Source: Candidatus Aminicenantota bacterium (GTDB taxonomy: Bacteria; Acidobacteriota; Aminicenantia; Aminicenantales; Aminicenantaceae). From it: DNA of 64,000 nucleotides. The first letter of the stretch is position 1; each line of letters begins with the position of its first letter. The stretch spans positions 1-64,000 of the forward strand of contig JAFGMO010000062.1 in assembly GCA_016927475.1 (NCBI GenBank), written 5' to 3'. The translations under genes were made by a program, and so were the position numbers. The notes under the pieces are model-generated. The model was not told where the DNA came from, did no database searches, and worked only from the letters and a program-made list of their open reading frames with translations. Positions 41,876 through 50,203 of this stretch are shown here, piece by piece.

Positions 41876-43576
41876 CTATTTTAGAGGGGGGTGTTTTTGG
41901 TGGAATTCGGTCGCTTCCTGAAAGGCCATGGCTAAACGGAGAACTTTGGCTTCTTCAAACAGATCTCCGATAAAAGTGATGCTGGTCGGATTTCCGTTCT
42001 TTTCAAATCCATTGGGAACAACGACGGCGGGATGGCCGGTCAAGTTGGTAAGAAGAAGGTTGCTGCCGCCGAAAGAGGGAGCCATATAGACATCCAGTTT
42101 TTTCATCTTTTCAGCCATTTGGGTCATCAACAGAGTTCTGAGGCGGTTGGCTTGGATGTATTCCACGGCCGGAATAAAACGTGCCTGGCGGAAAATGTTG
42201 GGCCATGCTCCTTTTTCCTGGCGTACAAGAAGGTCGTCCCTCCCGCTCCGCGTTAGTTCGTCGAAAGCGGCCGCGGCTTCGACATTAAGAATAAACGAAA
42301 GCGACCGGACGGGAAGTTCCGGTAGCTCCAAAGGGATAAGCTTCACCCCCAGAGACCGAACGACATCCAAGGATTTTTGGTCATGGTTTTTTGTTCTGTA
42401 ATCCCGTTCGAAAGCTTTTTTTAAATAACCAACTCGAAGTTTCGATACAGGTAAATCCGGATTCCATTCAAAAGGAAGATCCATCACGGTCAGGTCTTTT
42501 CCATCCGGACCGTAAATGGCGTTAAAAACCAGCGCACAATCCTCGACTGTACGGCAAATCGGCCCGATCTTGTCCATGCTCCAACTCAAGGCCATGGCAC
42601 CGTTCCTGCTGACGCGCCCGAAAGTCGGGCGAAGCCCGGTCGTTCCGCAACGCGTGCAGGGGGAAACGATCGACCCCCAGGTTTCAGTGCCGATGCCGAA
42701 AGCGACGAGACCGGCGGCCGTTGCCGAAGCGGAGCCCGCTGATGAACCGCTGGAACCGCGCTCCAAATTCCAGGGGGAACGGGTCCTGCCTCCAAACCAG
42801 ACATCCCCCATAGCCAGGGCGCCCATGGTCAGTTTGGCAACCAATACGGCTCCGGCTTCTTCGAGACGCTGTACAACGGTAGCGTCCATGTCAAAAACCT
42901 GGCCCTTATAGGGTTCGGCCCCCCAGGTTGTTCTGATACCTTTGGTTGCCAGAAGGTCCTTAGCACCCCATGGAATACCATGAAGAGGGCCTCTATATAT
43001 TCCAGCCGCCATTTCTTTGTCGGCCCGGCGGGCTTGTTCCAGGGCTTTTTCTTCAGTCAGCGTTATGACACATTTCAGCTGGGGACCGTATTTTTTCAGA
43101 CGCTCAAGGTAAATTTTTGTCAGTTGTAGAGATGTTATTTTTCGGGATTTCATAAGAAAGGCGAGTTTGGTAACAGGGGCGAAAGCCAAGGATTCCGGGC
43201 TATCGGAAAGAGGGATATTCCAGGATTCCCTTACGGGAGTAGGATTCCGTTCGGCTGATGCCGGTTTATACAGGGAGGGCAGGGGATAAAAATGAAGGGC
43301 CGGTGGAATTCCGTTGGGCAGAGATATCTTGCGTATTTCTTCATAATCTTCCAGATTGCTTCTGAGATTATCCTGCATCATCTTTTTTTCTTTCCTGGTA
43401 AATTTTAATCCCGATATTTTTTCGGCCCGGGTAATATCCGTGAGTGAAAATTTTCCTTTTTTTCCAAGAAAATCGAGAAAAAAGGCTCCTCCGATAAATA
43501 GAATGACAAGCGAGACCACCAGGATGATGAACCCGGGCGGGAAAAACTTTTTTACGGTATCATTATCTTTATCCAT
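41876..43576 (-). CDS. Membrane-anchored amidase-signature enzyme
   Basis: The 566-aa protein has one N-terminal membrane helix (about 15-36), a ~100-residue linker and the amidase-signature domain. The Ser-cisSer-Lys triad is visible: Lys in PWGAKDLL, the Gly/Ser-rich ERGSSGSSAGSASA region, and the nucleophile strand GTETWGSIVSP. Such enzymes hydrolyse amides, including peptide amides, fatty-acid amides and aryl amides. The anchor would place the catalytic domain outside the cytoplasm, unlike GatA. AGGAG precedes ATG 43576. It follows the mini zinc-ribbon and MFS transporter genes on the same strand. Confidence 0.88.
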   Translation of the reverse strand: MDKDNDTVKKFFPPGFIILVVSLVILFIGGAFFLDFLGKKGKFSLTDITRAEKISGLKFTRKEKKMMQDNLRSNLEDYEEIRKISLPNGIPPALHFYPLPSLYKPASAERNPTPVRESWNIPLSDSPESLAFAPVTKLAFLMKSRKITSLQLTKIYLERLKKYGPQLKCVITLTEEKALEQARRADKEMAAGIYRGPLHGIPWGAKDLLATKGIRTTWGAEPYKGQVFDMDATVVQRLEEAGAVLVAKLTMGALAMGDVWFGGRTRSPWNLERGSSGSSAGSASATAAGLVAFGIGTETWGSIVSPCTRCGTTGLRPTFGRVSRNGAMALSWSMDKIGPICRTVEDCALVFNAIYGPDGKDLTVMDLPFEWNPDLPVSKLRVGYLKKAFERDYRTKNHDQKSLDVVRSLGVKLIPLELPELPVRSLSFILNVEAAAAFDELTRSGRDDLLVRQEKGAWPNIFRQARFIPAVEYIQANRLRTLLMTQMAEKMKKLDVYMAPSFGGSNLLLTNLTGHPAVVVPNGFEKNGNPTSITFIGDLFEEAKVLRLAMAFQEATEFHQKHPPLK

Positions 43577-43590
43577 GGTTTATGCTCCTA

Positions 43591-43677
43591 TCAATCTTTT
43601 TGCGATGGCTGTTGTTTTTTTTCCCCCATGTTTTTTTCGTCAGGGATCCACGTTCCGCAGTGGGGACAAGTTTTCAT
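43591..43677 (-). CDS. Mini zinc-ribbon protein, 28 aa
   Basis: A very short frame starts MKTCPHCGTWIPDEK, with one CxxC knuckle, and ends in a basic-polar tail. It lies between the MFS gene (12 bp away) and the amidase gene (15 bp away) on the same strand. No convincing ribosome-binding site is seen. One CxxC pair would need dimerisation or partner residues to bind zinc. It may be a real small protein or the remnant of a zinc-ribbon gene. Confidence 0.4.
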   Translation of the reverse strand: MKTCPHCGTWIPDEKNMGEKKQQPSQKD

Positions 43678-43688
43678 GATCTATGCGG

Positions 43689-45020
43689 TTACCGTTCCAT
43701 TTTTGCAGCCCGCTCCAACATGCCGCCTTCCCTGGCGTCGGCCCGTTTGAGAAGCAGAGCTAAAATCAGTCCGATGATTCCGAGTCCGGTGAACATGAGG
43801 AGGCTGCTGGTGTAGCTTTTGGTGACGTCCCTGAGGAGGCCGTTCAAAAAGGGAAATAAAGCCAGGCCGATGTTTTGAACGGCCGTCAAGAGGCCGAAAG
43901 CGGTACCCACCCGTTCCTTCCGAACGACAAGCGGAACAGAAGGCCAGAGTGCGGCGGGAACGAGCACGAACGCCGCTCCCAGAGCGATCATCGGAAAAAC
44001 GGGATTGATATGTGTGATTCCCATGATAAGATGGCTGGGAATCATAATCAGCGAGCCGAAAATCATGAGAGTGGCTCTTTTCCCTATCTTGTCGACAAGG
44101 CTGCCGGCGAAAGGCGCAAAAACCATGGAGGCGAAGATGATGATGGAGGTGATGCCTCCGGCCGTGCTGAACATATGAAAAAAGTTGCTGAAGACTTGGT
44201 GGAAAAAACCTCCAGTTGATTCGATGACTCTAGGAATATTCCATTTATCGACAAAAAAATCCGTGGAAAGGGCGGTGAAGGGGAATATGGCCGAGTAAAA
44301 TGTCATGCAGAGTAAGGTCACATACCAATAGGAAGGTTTAAACGCTTTGATGTCGCTGAAAACAATTTTCTCTTCAACGCTTTCGCTCTTCAGGTTTAGA
44401 ATTTTTTCTCCTTTCCGGTCAAGGATGATGTAAAAAATGTTTCCGATCAGAGAGATAACGCAGAAAAGTACAGCCGTCAGCAGGGCATAACGAAAGCTGC
44501 CGAAATGGCTGGACAGAAGTTCACCGGTGTTGAAGGCAAACAGTGTCCCTAACCGGCTGACGGTTAAAGCGATCCCGAAAGAGAGCGCCAGTTCTTTGTT
44601 CTTAAACCAGCGGGCCAGGATCGTGCTTTGAGCCACAATGAGAGGTTCGGAACCGGCTCCGAAGATGAAACGGCCTATGAAATAAATGGGAATGTTTTGG
44701 GCCGCCCAAACTATGGCCGCTCCTGTGAGCACCAGGAGGGAAAAGATGAGGCTGGATTTGCGAGTTCCCAGGCGGTCGATGAGGATACCGCCGAATAGTA
44801 CAAATATGATGGCCGCGATATGGTACATCGTATAGAATGTGCCCAGAGTACCCCTTGCCGTACCCAATTCTTCGACTAGCGTCGGGGCGATAGCTCCGAT
44901 GATGTCGTAGGCGAAGTAGCTGCCGAAACTGAGGGATGCGACGAAAATAAGCACGGTAAAACGGAAGAAACGTTTTGAGGGATGAAAAAAACCCGTTGCT
45001 TGAGATGCTGATTGGACCAT
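43689..45020 (-). CDS. Major facilitator superfamily transporter
   Basis: The 443-aa protein has about twelve hydrophobic helices, an MFS motif A-type loop (GGILIDRLGTRK) between helices 2 and 3, and a related loop (GSLVDKIGKRA) in the second half. The layout, including the opening FGSYFAYDIIGAIAP, recalls MFSD1-like and oxalate/formate-type carriers. It is upstream of an extracytoplasmic amidase on the same strand, so uptake of a peptide- or amide-derived product is a reasonable inference. Substrate unknown. Confidence 0.85.
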   Translation of the reverse strand: MVQSASQATGFFHPSKRFFRFTVLIFVASLSFGSYFAYDIIGAIAPTLVEELGTARGTLGTFYTMYHIAAIIFVLFGGILIDRLGTRKSSLIFSLLVLTGAAIVWAAQNIPIYFIGRFIFGAGSEPLIVAQSTILARWFKNKELALSFGIALTVSRLGTLFAFNTGELLSSHFGSFRYALLTAVLFCVISLIGNIFYIILDRKGEKILNLKSESVEEKIVFSDIKAFKPSYWYVTLLCMTFYSAIFPFTALSTDFFVDKWNIPRVIESTGGFFHQVFSNFFHMFSTAGGITSIIIFASMVFAPFAGSLVDKIGKRATLMIFGSLIMIPSHLIMGITHINPVFPMIALGAAFVLVPAALWPSVPLVVRKERVGTAFGLLTAVQNIGLALFPFLNGLLRDVTKSYTSSLLMFTGLGIIGLILALLLKRADAREGGMLERAAKMER

Positions 45021-45242
45021 GGGACACCGTCCTAAATTAGGATGCGGGTCAACCCGCGTCTTCGAACGAAAAACCGGGGAGGCTTATGTCCTGAAGATCT
45101 TTTTCCCTGAATGAATAACACACGATTGAAGCTAAGTCAACAAGGTGACGTTTCCTGTGACGTTTCCCAATGGGACACGTTATAATCTATAGTTTGTTCC
45201 TTTAGGGAATATCCCTATTTAAAAAAAAAAATTAAAAAAGCC

Positions 45243-45271
45243 TTGACATCAAAAAAAATTAGGTATAAATT
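45243..45271 (+). promoter_or_regulatory. Promoter of the nrdD operon
   Basis: TTGACA (45243-45248) precedes a -10 region read as TATAAA at 45264 (15-bp spacer) or TAAATT at 45266 (17-bp spacer). It gives a leader of about 125 nt. The remainder of the 380-bp spacer 45021-45400 upstream of it holds no supportable gene. Confidence 0.5.
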
Positions 45272-45284
45272 TTTTGATGGAAAA

Positions 45285-45298
45285 TACAATATTTTGTA
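45285..45298. promoter_or_regulatory. Inverted repeat TACAA-N4-TTGTA near the nrdD transcription start
   Basis: This has the 5-4-5 geometry used by CRP/FNR-type and some redox regulators, placed just after the promoter. The sequence is not the NrdR-box or FNR consensus, so the binder is unknown. Confidence 0.4.
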
Positions 45299-45313
45299 GA
45301 ATTTTAAGCTAAT

Positions 45314-45357
45314 AACACCACATATGGTAGAAACGGTGTTGGTTTTTTTCTTTTTTC
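45314..45357 (+). promoter_or_regulatory. Terminator-like hairpin in the nrdD leader
   Basis: AACACC (45314-45319) pairs with GGTGTT (45335-45340), followed by GG and then runs of seven and six T residues. It lies within the 5' leader, about 45 nt before the nrdD start, the position of an attenuator. Confidence 0.5.
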
Positions 45358-45400
45358 AAAGCGGCCAACGATCGAAATTCTTTTATTAAGAAGGAGTTAC

Positions 45401-47503
45401 ATGGAAAAAATAAATTATGGGGAAAGGAGGCAAACATTGCAGAGGAGCGTAACAAGATTAAAGAAAAGAGATGGAAGCGTTGTTGACTTCGTTCAGGATA
45501 AAATCACTCAAGCCGTAAGAAAAGCCTTGGAATCAAACGGTGTGGATGACCCTATTCTTGCCAAGTCCGTATCCGATATCGTGACGTTTATGCTTGAGGA
45601 AAAATTTGGGGGATATACCATTCCTTCCGTCGAGCAAATCCAGGATATCGTCGAGATGGTTCTTATGAAACAGGGACATCTTGAGGTTGCCAAATCATAT
45701 ATTCTTTACAGGGAGAAGCACAAAGAAATACGGGAAGCGAAAAAGACGGGAATCAACCTGGAAAGATTGATCAAGGATTACATCAAAAACGTCGATTGGA
45801 AAATCAAGGAAAACAGCAATGAAGGCGTGATGAGTTTTTCCGGATTGAATGCCCGTATCTCGGGAGAGGTTTTGTCCAATTTTGCCCTCAACCAGATCTA
45901 TTCCGAGAATGTGAAAAAAGCCCACGTGGAAGGAATTCTCCACATTCATGACCTTTCATATCCTATTGTGGGCTACTGTGCGGGCTGGTCTTTGGAAAAT
46001 CTTCTCAGAAGAGGATTCGGCCATGTCCCCAATCAAGTGCACTCGTTCCCGGCTAAACATTTGGAGACGGCATCTTTACACATGGTTAATTTTATCGGAA
46101 CCATGCAGGGTGAGTTCGCCGGCGCCCAGGCTTTTTCGAGCGTTGATACACTTCTGGCTCCTTTTATCCGCTGGGACAAGCTGGATTACGCCAGTGTCAA
46201 GCAGGATATTCAGAAGCTTATTTTCGGGCTCAATGTTCCTTCCCGCTGGGGCTGGCAGACTCCCTTTTCCAATCTGACCTTTGACTTAACGGTTCCTGGT
46301 GACATGAAGGATAAAAAAGTCATCATCGGTGGAGAAGAGCAGGAATCCACCTACGGCGAATACCAGCCGGAGATGGATATGATCAACAAAGCTTTTCTGG
46401 AGCTGATGATAGAAGGAGACCAGCAAGGGCGCGTTTTTACATTTCCTATACCCACCTACAATCTGACCAAAAATTTCGATTGGGACAATCCCAACAGTAA
46501 ACTACTGTTTGAAGTTACCGCCAAGTACGGGATTCCTTATTTTCAGAATTATATCGGCACCAATATGGATCCGGGGGACATCAGAGCCATGTGCTGCCGT
46601 TTAAACCTCGACTTGAGGGAGTTGATGAAGCGGCCCGGTAACATGTGGGGAGCCGGTGATTCAACAGGCTCGATAGGTGTCGTCACCATCAACCTCAACC
46701 GGATCGGCTATCAGTCCGAATCCAAGGAGGAATTTTTCGACAACCTTAAGAAAATCATGACCTTGGCCAAGGAGTCGCTTGAGACCAAACGTGAGATCGT
46801 CAACAATATGCTGTCCAAGGGGATGATGCCCTATACTCAAATTTACCTTGGGCATTTTATGAACCATTTTTCCACGATCGGGATATGCGGTATGCATGAA
46901 GCATGCCTCAATTTTTTGGGCAAAGGTATCGGTACCTCCGAAGGAAAAGAGTTTACCATCGAGGTTCTGCATTTCATGCGCAAAACAATCCAGGAATTCC
47001 AAGAGGAGACCGGCAATATTTATAATCTGGAAGCGACACCGGCGGAATCAACCTCCTACCGGCTGGCCCGTCTGGATAAGGAGAAATATCAAAATATCGT
47101 CACCTCGGGGACGGATAAACATCCATATCTTACCAATTCCACGCATCTAAATGTGGATGCCACAAGCGATATTTTTGAAGCCCTGATGCATCAAAAAGAC
47201 ATTCAGTCTCTTTATACGGGAGGCACATTATTCAATGCTTTCCTTCCCGAATCGGTTGATGGGGAGACCTGCCGGAAGCTGGTTCAAAGAATCGCAGAAA
47301 CACAGCTCCCCTATTTCAGCATCACGCCCACTTTCAGCGTCTGTCAGAATCACGGCTACCTGAAAGGAAAACAAAGCCGATGTCCCACCTGCGGGGAAGA
47401 GACGGAAGTTTATTCCCGCATTGTCGGATATCTTCGTCCGGTGGGAACCTGGAATGACGGCAAACAGCAGGAATTTCAGGAAAGGGTGACCTATTCCATT
47501 TAG
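45401..47503 (+). CDS. nrdD: Anaerobic (class III) ribonucleoside-triphosphate reductase
   Basis: The 700-aa glycyl-radical enzyme makes deoxyribonucleotides without oxygen. It has an N-terminal ATP-cone regulatory domain (about 18-110, KKRDGSVVDF), the NrdD barrel with Cys398/399 in MCCRLNLDL, and a C-terminal zinc site (Cys648, Cys661, Cys664). The radical loop SRIVGYLRPVGTWNDGK carries Gly676. AGAAGGAGT precedes the ATG. The downstream glutaredoxin and NrdG-type activase make a compact anaerobic RNR operon. The oxygen-sensitive radical means growth is anaerobic or microaerobic at least part of the time. Confidence 0.97.
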   Translation: MEKINYGERRQTLQRSVTRLKKRDGSVVDFVQDKITQAVRKALESNGVDDPILAKSVSDIVTFMLEEKFGGYTIPSVEQIQDIVEMVLMKQGHLEVAKSYILYREKHKEIREAKKTGINLERLIKDYIKNVDWKIKENSNEGVMSFSGLNARISGEVLSNFALNQIYSENVKKAHVEGILHIHDLSYPIVGYCAGWSLENLLRRGFGHVPNQVHSFPAKHLETASLHMVNFIGTMQGEFAGAQAFSSVDTLLAPFIRWDKLDYASVKQDIQKLIFGLNVPSRWGWQTPFSNLTFDLTVPGDMKDKKVIIGGEEQESTYGEYQPEMDMINKAFLELMIEGDQQGRVFTFPIPTYNLTKNFDWDNPNSKLLFEVTAKYGIPYFQNYIGTNMDPGDIRAMCCRLNLDLRELMKRPGNMWGAGDSTGSIGVVTINLNRIGYQSESKEEFFDNLKKIMTLAKESLETKREIVNNMLSKGMMPYTQIYLGHFMNHFSTIGICGMHEACLNFLGKGIGTSEGKEFTIEVLHFMRKTIQEFQEETGNIYNLEATPAESTSYRLARLDKEKYQNIVTSGTDKHPYLTNSTHLNVDATSDIFEALMHQKDIQSLYTGGTLFNAFLPESVDGETCRKLVQRIAETQLPYFSITPTFSVCQNHGYLKGKQSRCPTCGEETEVYSRIVGYLRPVGTWNDGKQQEFQERVTYSI

Positions 47504-47511
47504 GAGCGAAC

Positions 47512-47775
47512 ATGGAATACCTTCTTTTTACCTTCCCCAACTGTCCTAATTGTGAGAAGCTTAAGGAAGTCCTGGCTGAAGAGAGTTTTGAGGTCGAGGA
47601 ATTTAATCTGACGGTCAAGGAAGGAATAAAAAAAATAAGGGAATTTTTGCCTGTTGTTAAAAGGGATAAAAAAGGGGGTATTATCATTCCGACGCTGGTG
47701 ATTCGTGAAGAAAACCGTGCTGAAGTTGTCAACAGTCCGGAGGAGTTTCAGGATTGGTTGAAATCAAGGGGCTAG
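47512..47775 (+). CDS. Glutaredoxin-like thiol reductant (NrdH type)
   Basis: The 87-aa thioredoxin-fold protein has the redox motif FPNCPNCEKLK (Cys11 and Cys14) and cis-Pro segment IIIPTLVI. Its place between nrdD and nrdG suggests it supplies electrons to the reductase. Class III enzymes of the formate type do not need this, whereas thioredoxin/glutaredoxin-dependent class III enzymes do. It overlaps nrdG by 22 bp. Confidence 0.85.
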   Translation: MEYLLFTFPNCPNCEKLKEVLAEESFEVEEFNLTVKEGIKKIREFLPVVKRDKKGGIIIPTLVIREENRAEVVNSPEEFQDWLKSRG

Positions 47776-48452
47776 AAAAGTTCGGACCCAAGGATTTTCC
47801 CGGACACATCTCCTCGACGGTTTTTCTCGGCGGATGTAATTTTCGCTGCCCCTTTTGCCATAATCCGGAGCTGGTCCTTGAACCGGAAAAGCTTCCTTCT
47901 TTTCCCCCGGATTATTTTTCCACTTTCCTGGATAGCCGCAAAGGATGGCAGGAAGCCGTATGCTTTACGGGAGGCGAACCCCTTTTAAACGAGGACCTGG
48001 ATGTTCTTCTTCATCTTGTCAAAGAGAGGGGATTGCTGGTCAAACTTGACACAAATGGCTCTTTTCCCAAGAGGTTGAAACGTTTGATTCAGGAAAAGCT
48101 GGTCGATTATGTAGCCATGGATGTTAAAGCTCCTCTGCAAAGGTACAGGGAGGTAACGGGAGTGAAGGTTGATACGGGGAAGCTGGCCGAGAGCATCGAT
48201 ATTATCCGGGATTCGGCCCCTGACTATGTTTTTCGGACGACAGTCGTTCCGGATTTGCTCACCAAAAAGGACATTCTTAAGGTTGCAGAACTTCTTAAAG
48301 GCGCATCCCGTTATCAGCTTCAGCAGTTTTTACCCGGCAAGACGATAGATAGCCGTTATGATTCCATGGATCCTTACAACCGTGAAGAGCTCGAAAACAT
48401 ATTGGAAGCGGTCCGCCCATTTTTTTCTCAGGTGGTTTTGGAGGGAGTCTAG
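47754..48452 (+). CDS. nrdG: Anaerobic RNR activating radical SAM enzyme
   Basis: The 232-aa radical SAM protein has the 4Fe-4S motif CNFRCPFC (Cys28, Cys32, Cys35), CFTGGEPLL, and VKLDTNGSFPKRLK in the SAM-binding core. It generates the glycyl radical on NrdD. The best start is TTG 47754, with GGAGG ten bases upstream inside the glutaredoxin gene. This longer, NrdG2-like type accompanies thermophile- and clostridial-style NrdD. Confidence 0.9.
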   Translation: MVEIKGLEKFGPKDFPGHISSTVFLGGCNFRCPFCHNPELVLEPEKLPSFPPDYFSTFLDSRKGWQEAVCFTGGEPLLNEDLDVLLHLVKERGLLVKLDTNGSFPKRLKRLIQEKLVDYVAMDVKAPLQRYREVTGVKVDTGKLAESIDIIRDSAPDYVFRTTVVPDLLTKKDILKVAELLKGASRYQLQQFLPGKTIDSRYDSMDPYNREELENILEAVRPFFSQVVLEGV

Positions 48453-48453
48453 T

Positions 48454-48876
48454 ATGGAATTGAAGGTGGAGCGCATTAACGGTAAAGCCAAACTTCCGGT
48501 TTTCCAGCATGACGGGGATGCGGGAATGGATTTATATTCTGTGGAGTCCTGCAGCCTGCGGCAGGGAGAAGCCAGAGCCGTATCCACCGGAATCCGTATA
48601 GCCGTACCTCCAGGATATGCCGGCTTGATCTGGGATAAAAGCGGGCTTTCTCTCAAGGGATTACACAGGCTGGCGGGTGTTATTGATTCGGGATACAGAG
48701 GGGAGGTTAAAGTTGTCCTGGTCAACCTCGGCCGGGATACCTTTACCATCGAACAGGGAAAAAAAATCGCCCAACTTCTCATCCAGAAGATTGAGACGGT
48801 CCGCGTTGTCGAGGTGGAGAATTTGGATAAAACATCCCGGGGGGAAAACGGTTTTGGAAGTACAGGAGAATATTAA
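48454..48876 (+). CDS. dut: dUTP diphosphatase
   Basis: The 140-aa trimeric dUTPase shows motif 1 DAGMDLYS, motif 2 DKSGLSLKG (usually RSG, so Arg is replaced by Lys), motif 3 GVIDSGYRGEV and the C-terminal P-loop-like motif 5 RGENGFGSTG. It hydrolyses dUTP to dUMP, supplying thymidylate synthesis and keeping uracil out of DNA. It starts 1 bp after nrdG, consistent with a nucleotide-supply operon. Confidence 0.95.
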   Translation: MELKVERINGKAKLPVFQHDGDAGMDLYSVESCSLRQGEARAVSTGIRIAVPPGYAGLIWDKSGLSLKGLHRLAGVIDSGYRGEVKVVLVNLGRDTFTIEQGKKIAQLLIQKIETVRVVEVENLDKTSRGENGFGSTGEY

Positions 48877-48881
48877 CCTTT

Positions 48882-48928
48882 TTATCCTGCATTATTCATA
48901 AATTTGGCCGACAGCGACAGATAATTTC
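48882..48928 (+). repeat. Repeat family C, copy 3
   Basis: It begins five bases after the dut stop codon with TTATCCTGCATTATTCATAA, then ATTTGGCCGACA and GATAATTTC. It is the closest match to 33641-33690. Confidence 0.65.
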
Positions 48929-48986
48929 AACCAAAGATGCGCATTTTCCGGAATTATGTTATCTTTGATTCTTTGGTCTTTTGAAC

Positions 48987-49763
48987 ATGAAACCTGATCG
49001 TTTTACCGTAATTCTTGTTAGGCCTCAGAATGCGGACAATATCGGCTTAACGGCCCGCTGTATGCGGAACACGGGATTCCGCCGCTTGCGGATCGTCGGC
49101 ATGTCTTCCCTTCCCGAACAATCTTACCGGACGGCTGTCCATGCACATAACATCCTGGCGAACACAATTTTTTTTGAGGATTTTTCCGCGGCGGCCGCTG
49201 ACCTGGATATCATTTTGGCGGCGGTTTCAAGGACGCGCAAGCATTATATCCGATTCTCACTTGATGAGGTCGTTCATCGAATGGAGCAATATCCTCCGGA
49301 AGTGTCCTTCGGGCTGGCTTTCGGCAACGAACGCACCGGATTGACCAATGAAGAGTTGCATCAGGCGAATTTTCTGTTTTCCCTTCCCCAGGCTTCAATC
49401 CAACCGTCATACAATCTGGCATCAGCCGTCCTGTTGACCCTGTATGCCTTTTTTTCCCGCCGGGTGGAACCTCTGAAATCCCCTTCTTGGGCCAGGCCCC
49501 TTTCTCAACGGGAACAGCAGGAAAACATTTCCCTTATCCTGAAAAAACTGGAGGCAAAGGGTTTTATACACAAAACAAACAAAAATCATGTAACGGACAT
49601 GATATACAGCCTGTTCGGGCGTATCGTCCTTACAGAAAAAGACAGAAAACTTTTACTGGCTTTATTTTCTAAAGGAATAAACTTCAAGAATCAACCTGAG
49701 ATTGTTGATGTCGAGAACAAAAGCAAAAATCTTACCCGAAAAAGGAGAAAAAATGAACAGTGA
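48987..49763 (+). CDS. SPOUT-family RNA methyltransferase (TrmJ/TrmH-like)
   Basis: The 258-aa protein starts with the SpoU-type motif 1 VILVRPQNADNIGLTARCMRN, has motif 2 FGLAFGNERTGLTNEEL and motif 3 PSYNLASAVLLTLY, which together form the SAM-binding trefoil knot. A C-terminal helical extension (about 170-240) is like that of TrmJ, which 2'-O-methylates tRNA position 32. ATG 48987 is used; TTG 48981 would add two residues. No strong Shine-Dalgarno is present. It overlaps the next gene by 11 bp. Confidence 0.85.
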   Translation: MKPDRFTVILVRPQNADNIGLTARCMRNTGFRRLRIVGMSSLPEQSYRTAVHAHNILANTIFFEDFSAAAADLDIILAAVSRTRKHYIRFSLDEVVHRMEQYPPEVSFGLAFGNERTGLTNEELHQANFLFSLPQASIQPSYNLASAVLLTLYAFFSRRVEPLKSPSWARPLSQREQQENISLILKKLEAKGFIHKTNKNHVTDMIYSLFGRIVLTEKDRKLLLALFSKGINFKNQPEIVDVENKSKNLTRKRRKNEQ

Positions 49764-50187
49764 TATGGTTGTGACCTTCCATGGAGGAAGCCGCGTTAAT
49801 GCCCGCTATAAGGGTTTTGTCATCGAAACAGACCAGCCTGTCTATTCCGGAGGTGATGGCTCCGCTCCCGCCCCGTTCGACCTGTTCCTGGCTTCGATCG
49901 CTACCTGCGCCGGGTATTATGTTTTGGAATTCTGTAAAAAAAGAGGCATTTCCTGGGAAAAAATATCTCTTGTTTTAAAAAAGGAGATCGATCCTGAAAA
50001 GAAGAGGATTATCCGTTTGGTTTTAGAAGTGAAGCTTCCAGCGGATTTTCCTGACAAATATTTAAACGCCGTCATAAGAGCCGTGGATATCTGTTCGGTA
50101 AAAAGATATATTATCGACCCTTTTCTTTTTGATACGAGGCCCATTAAAGAGAAAGCCTCTGATTTTTCGGGCCTAAAAAACCGCTGA
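49753..50187 (+). CDS. OsmC-family peroxiredoxin-like protein
   Basis: The 144-aa protein has the OsmC/Ohr fold with two cysteines, Cys52 (ASIATCAGYY) and Cys114 (VDICSVKRY), the pair that reduces organic hydroperoxides. PAPFDLFLASIATC is the usual helix motif. ATG 49753 is preceded by AAAGGAGA inside the end of the methyltransferase gene, so the two are translationally coupled. It converges with the lipid kinase gene. Confidence 0.87.
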   Translation: MNSDMVVTFHGGSRVNARYKGFVIETDQPVYSGGDGSAPAPFDLFLASIATCAGYYVLEFCKKRGISWEKISLVLKKEIDPEKKRIIRLVLEVKLPADFPDKYLNAVIRAVDICSVKRYIIDPFLFDTRPIKEKASDFSGLKNR

Positions 50188-50203
50188 AGGTTGTTATAGT
50201 TTC

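Noticed and set aside
45285-45298. FNR or NrdR box in front of nrdD
   Set aside because: The 5-4-5 geometry fits FNR-type sites but the bases (TACAA/TTGTA) do not match FNR (TTGAT/ATCAA) or the 16-bp NrdR box. It is kept only as an unassigned palindrome.
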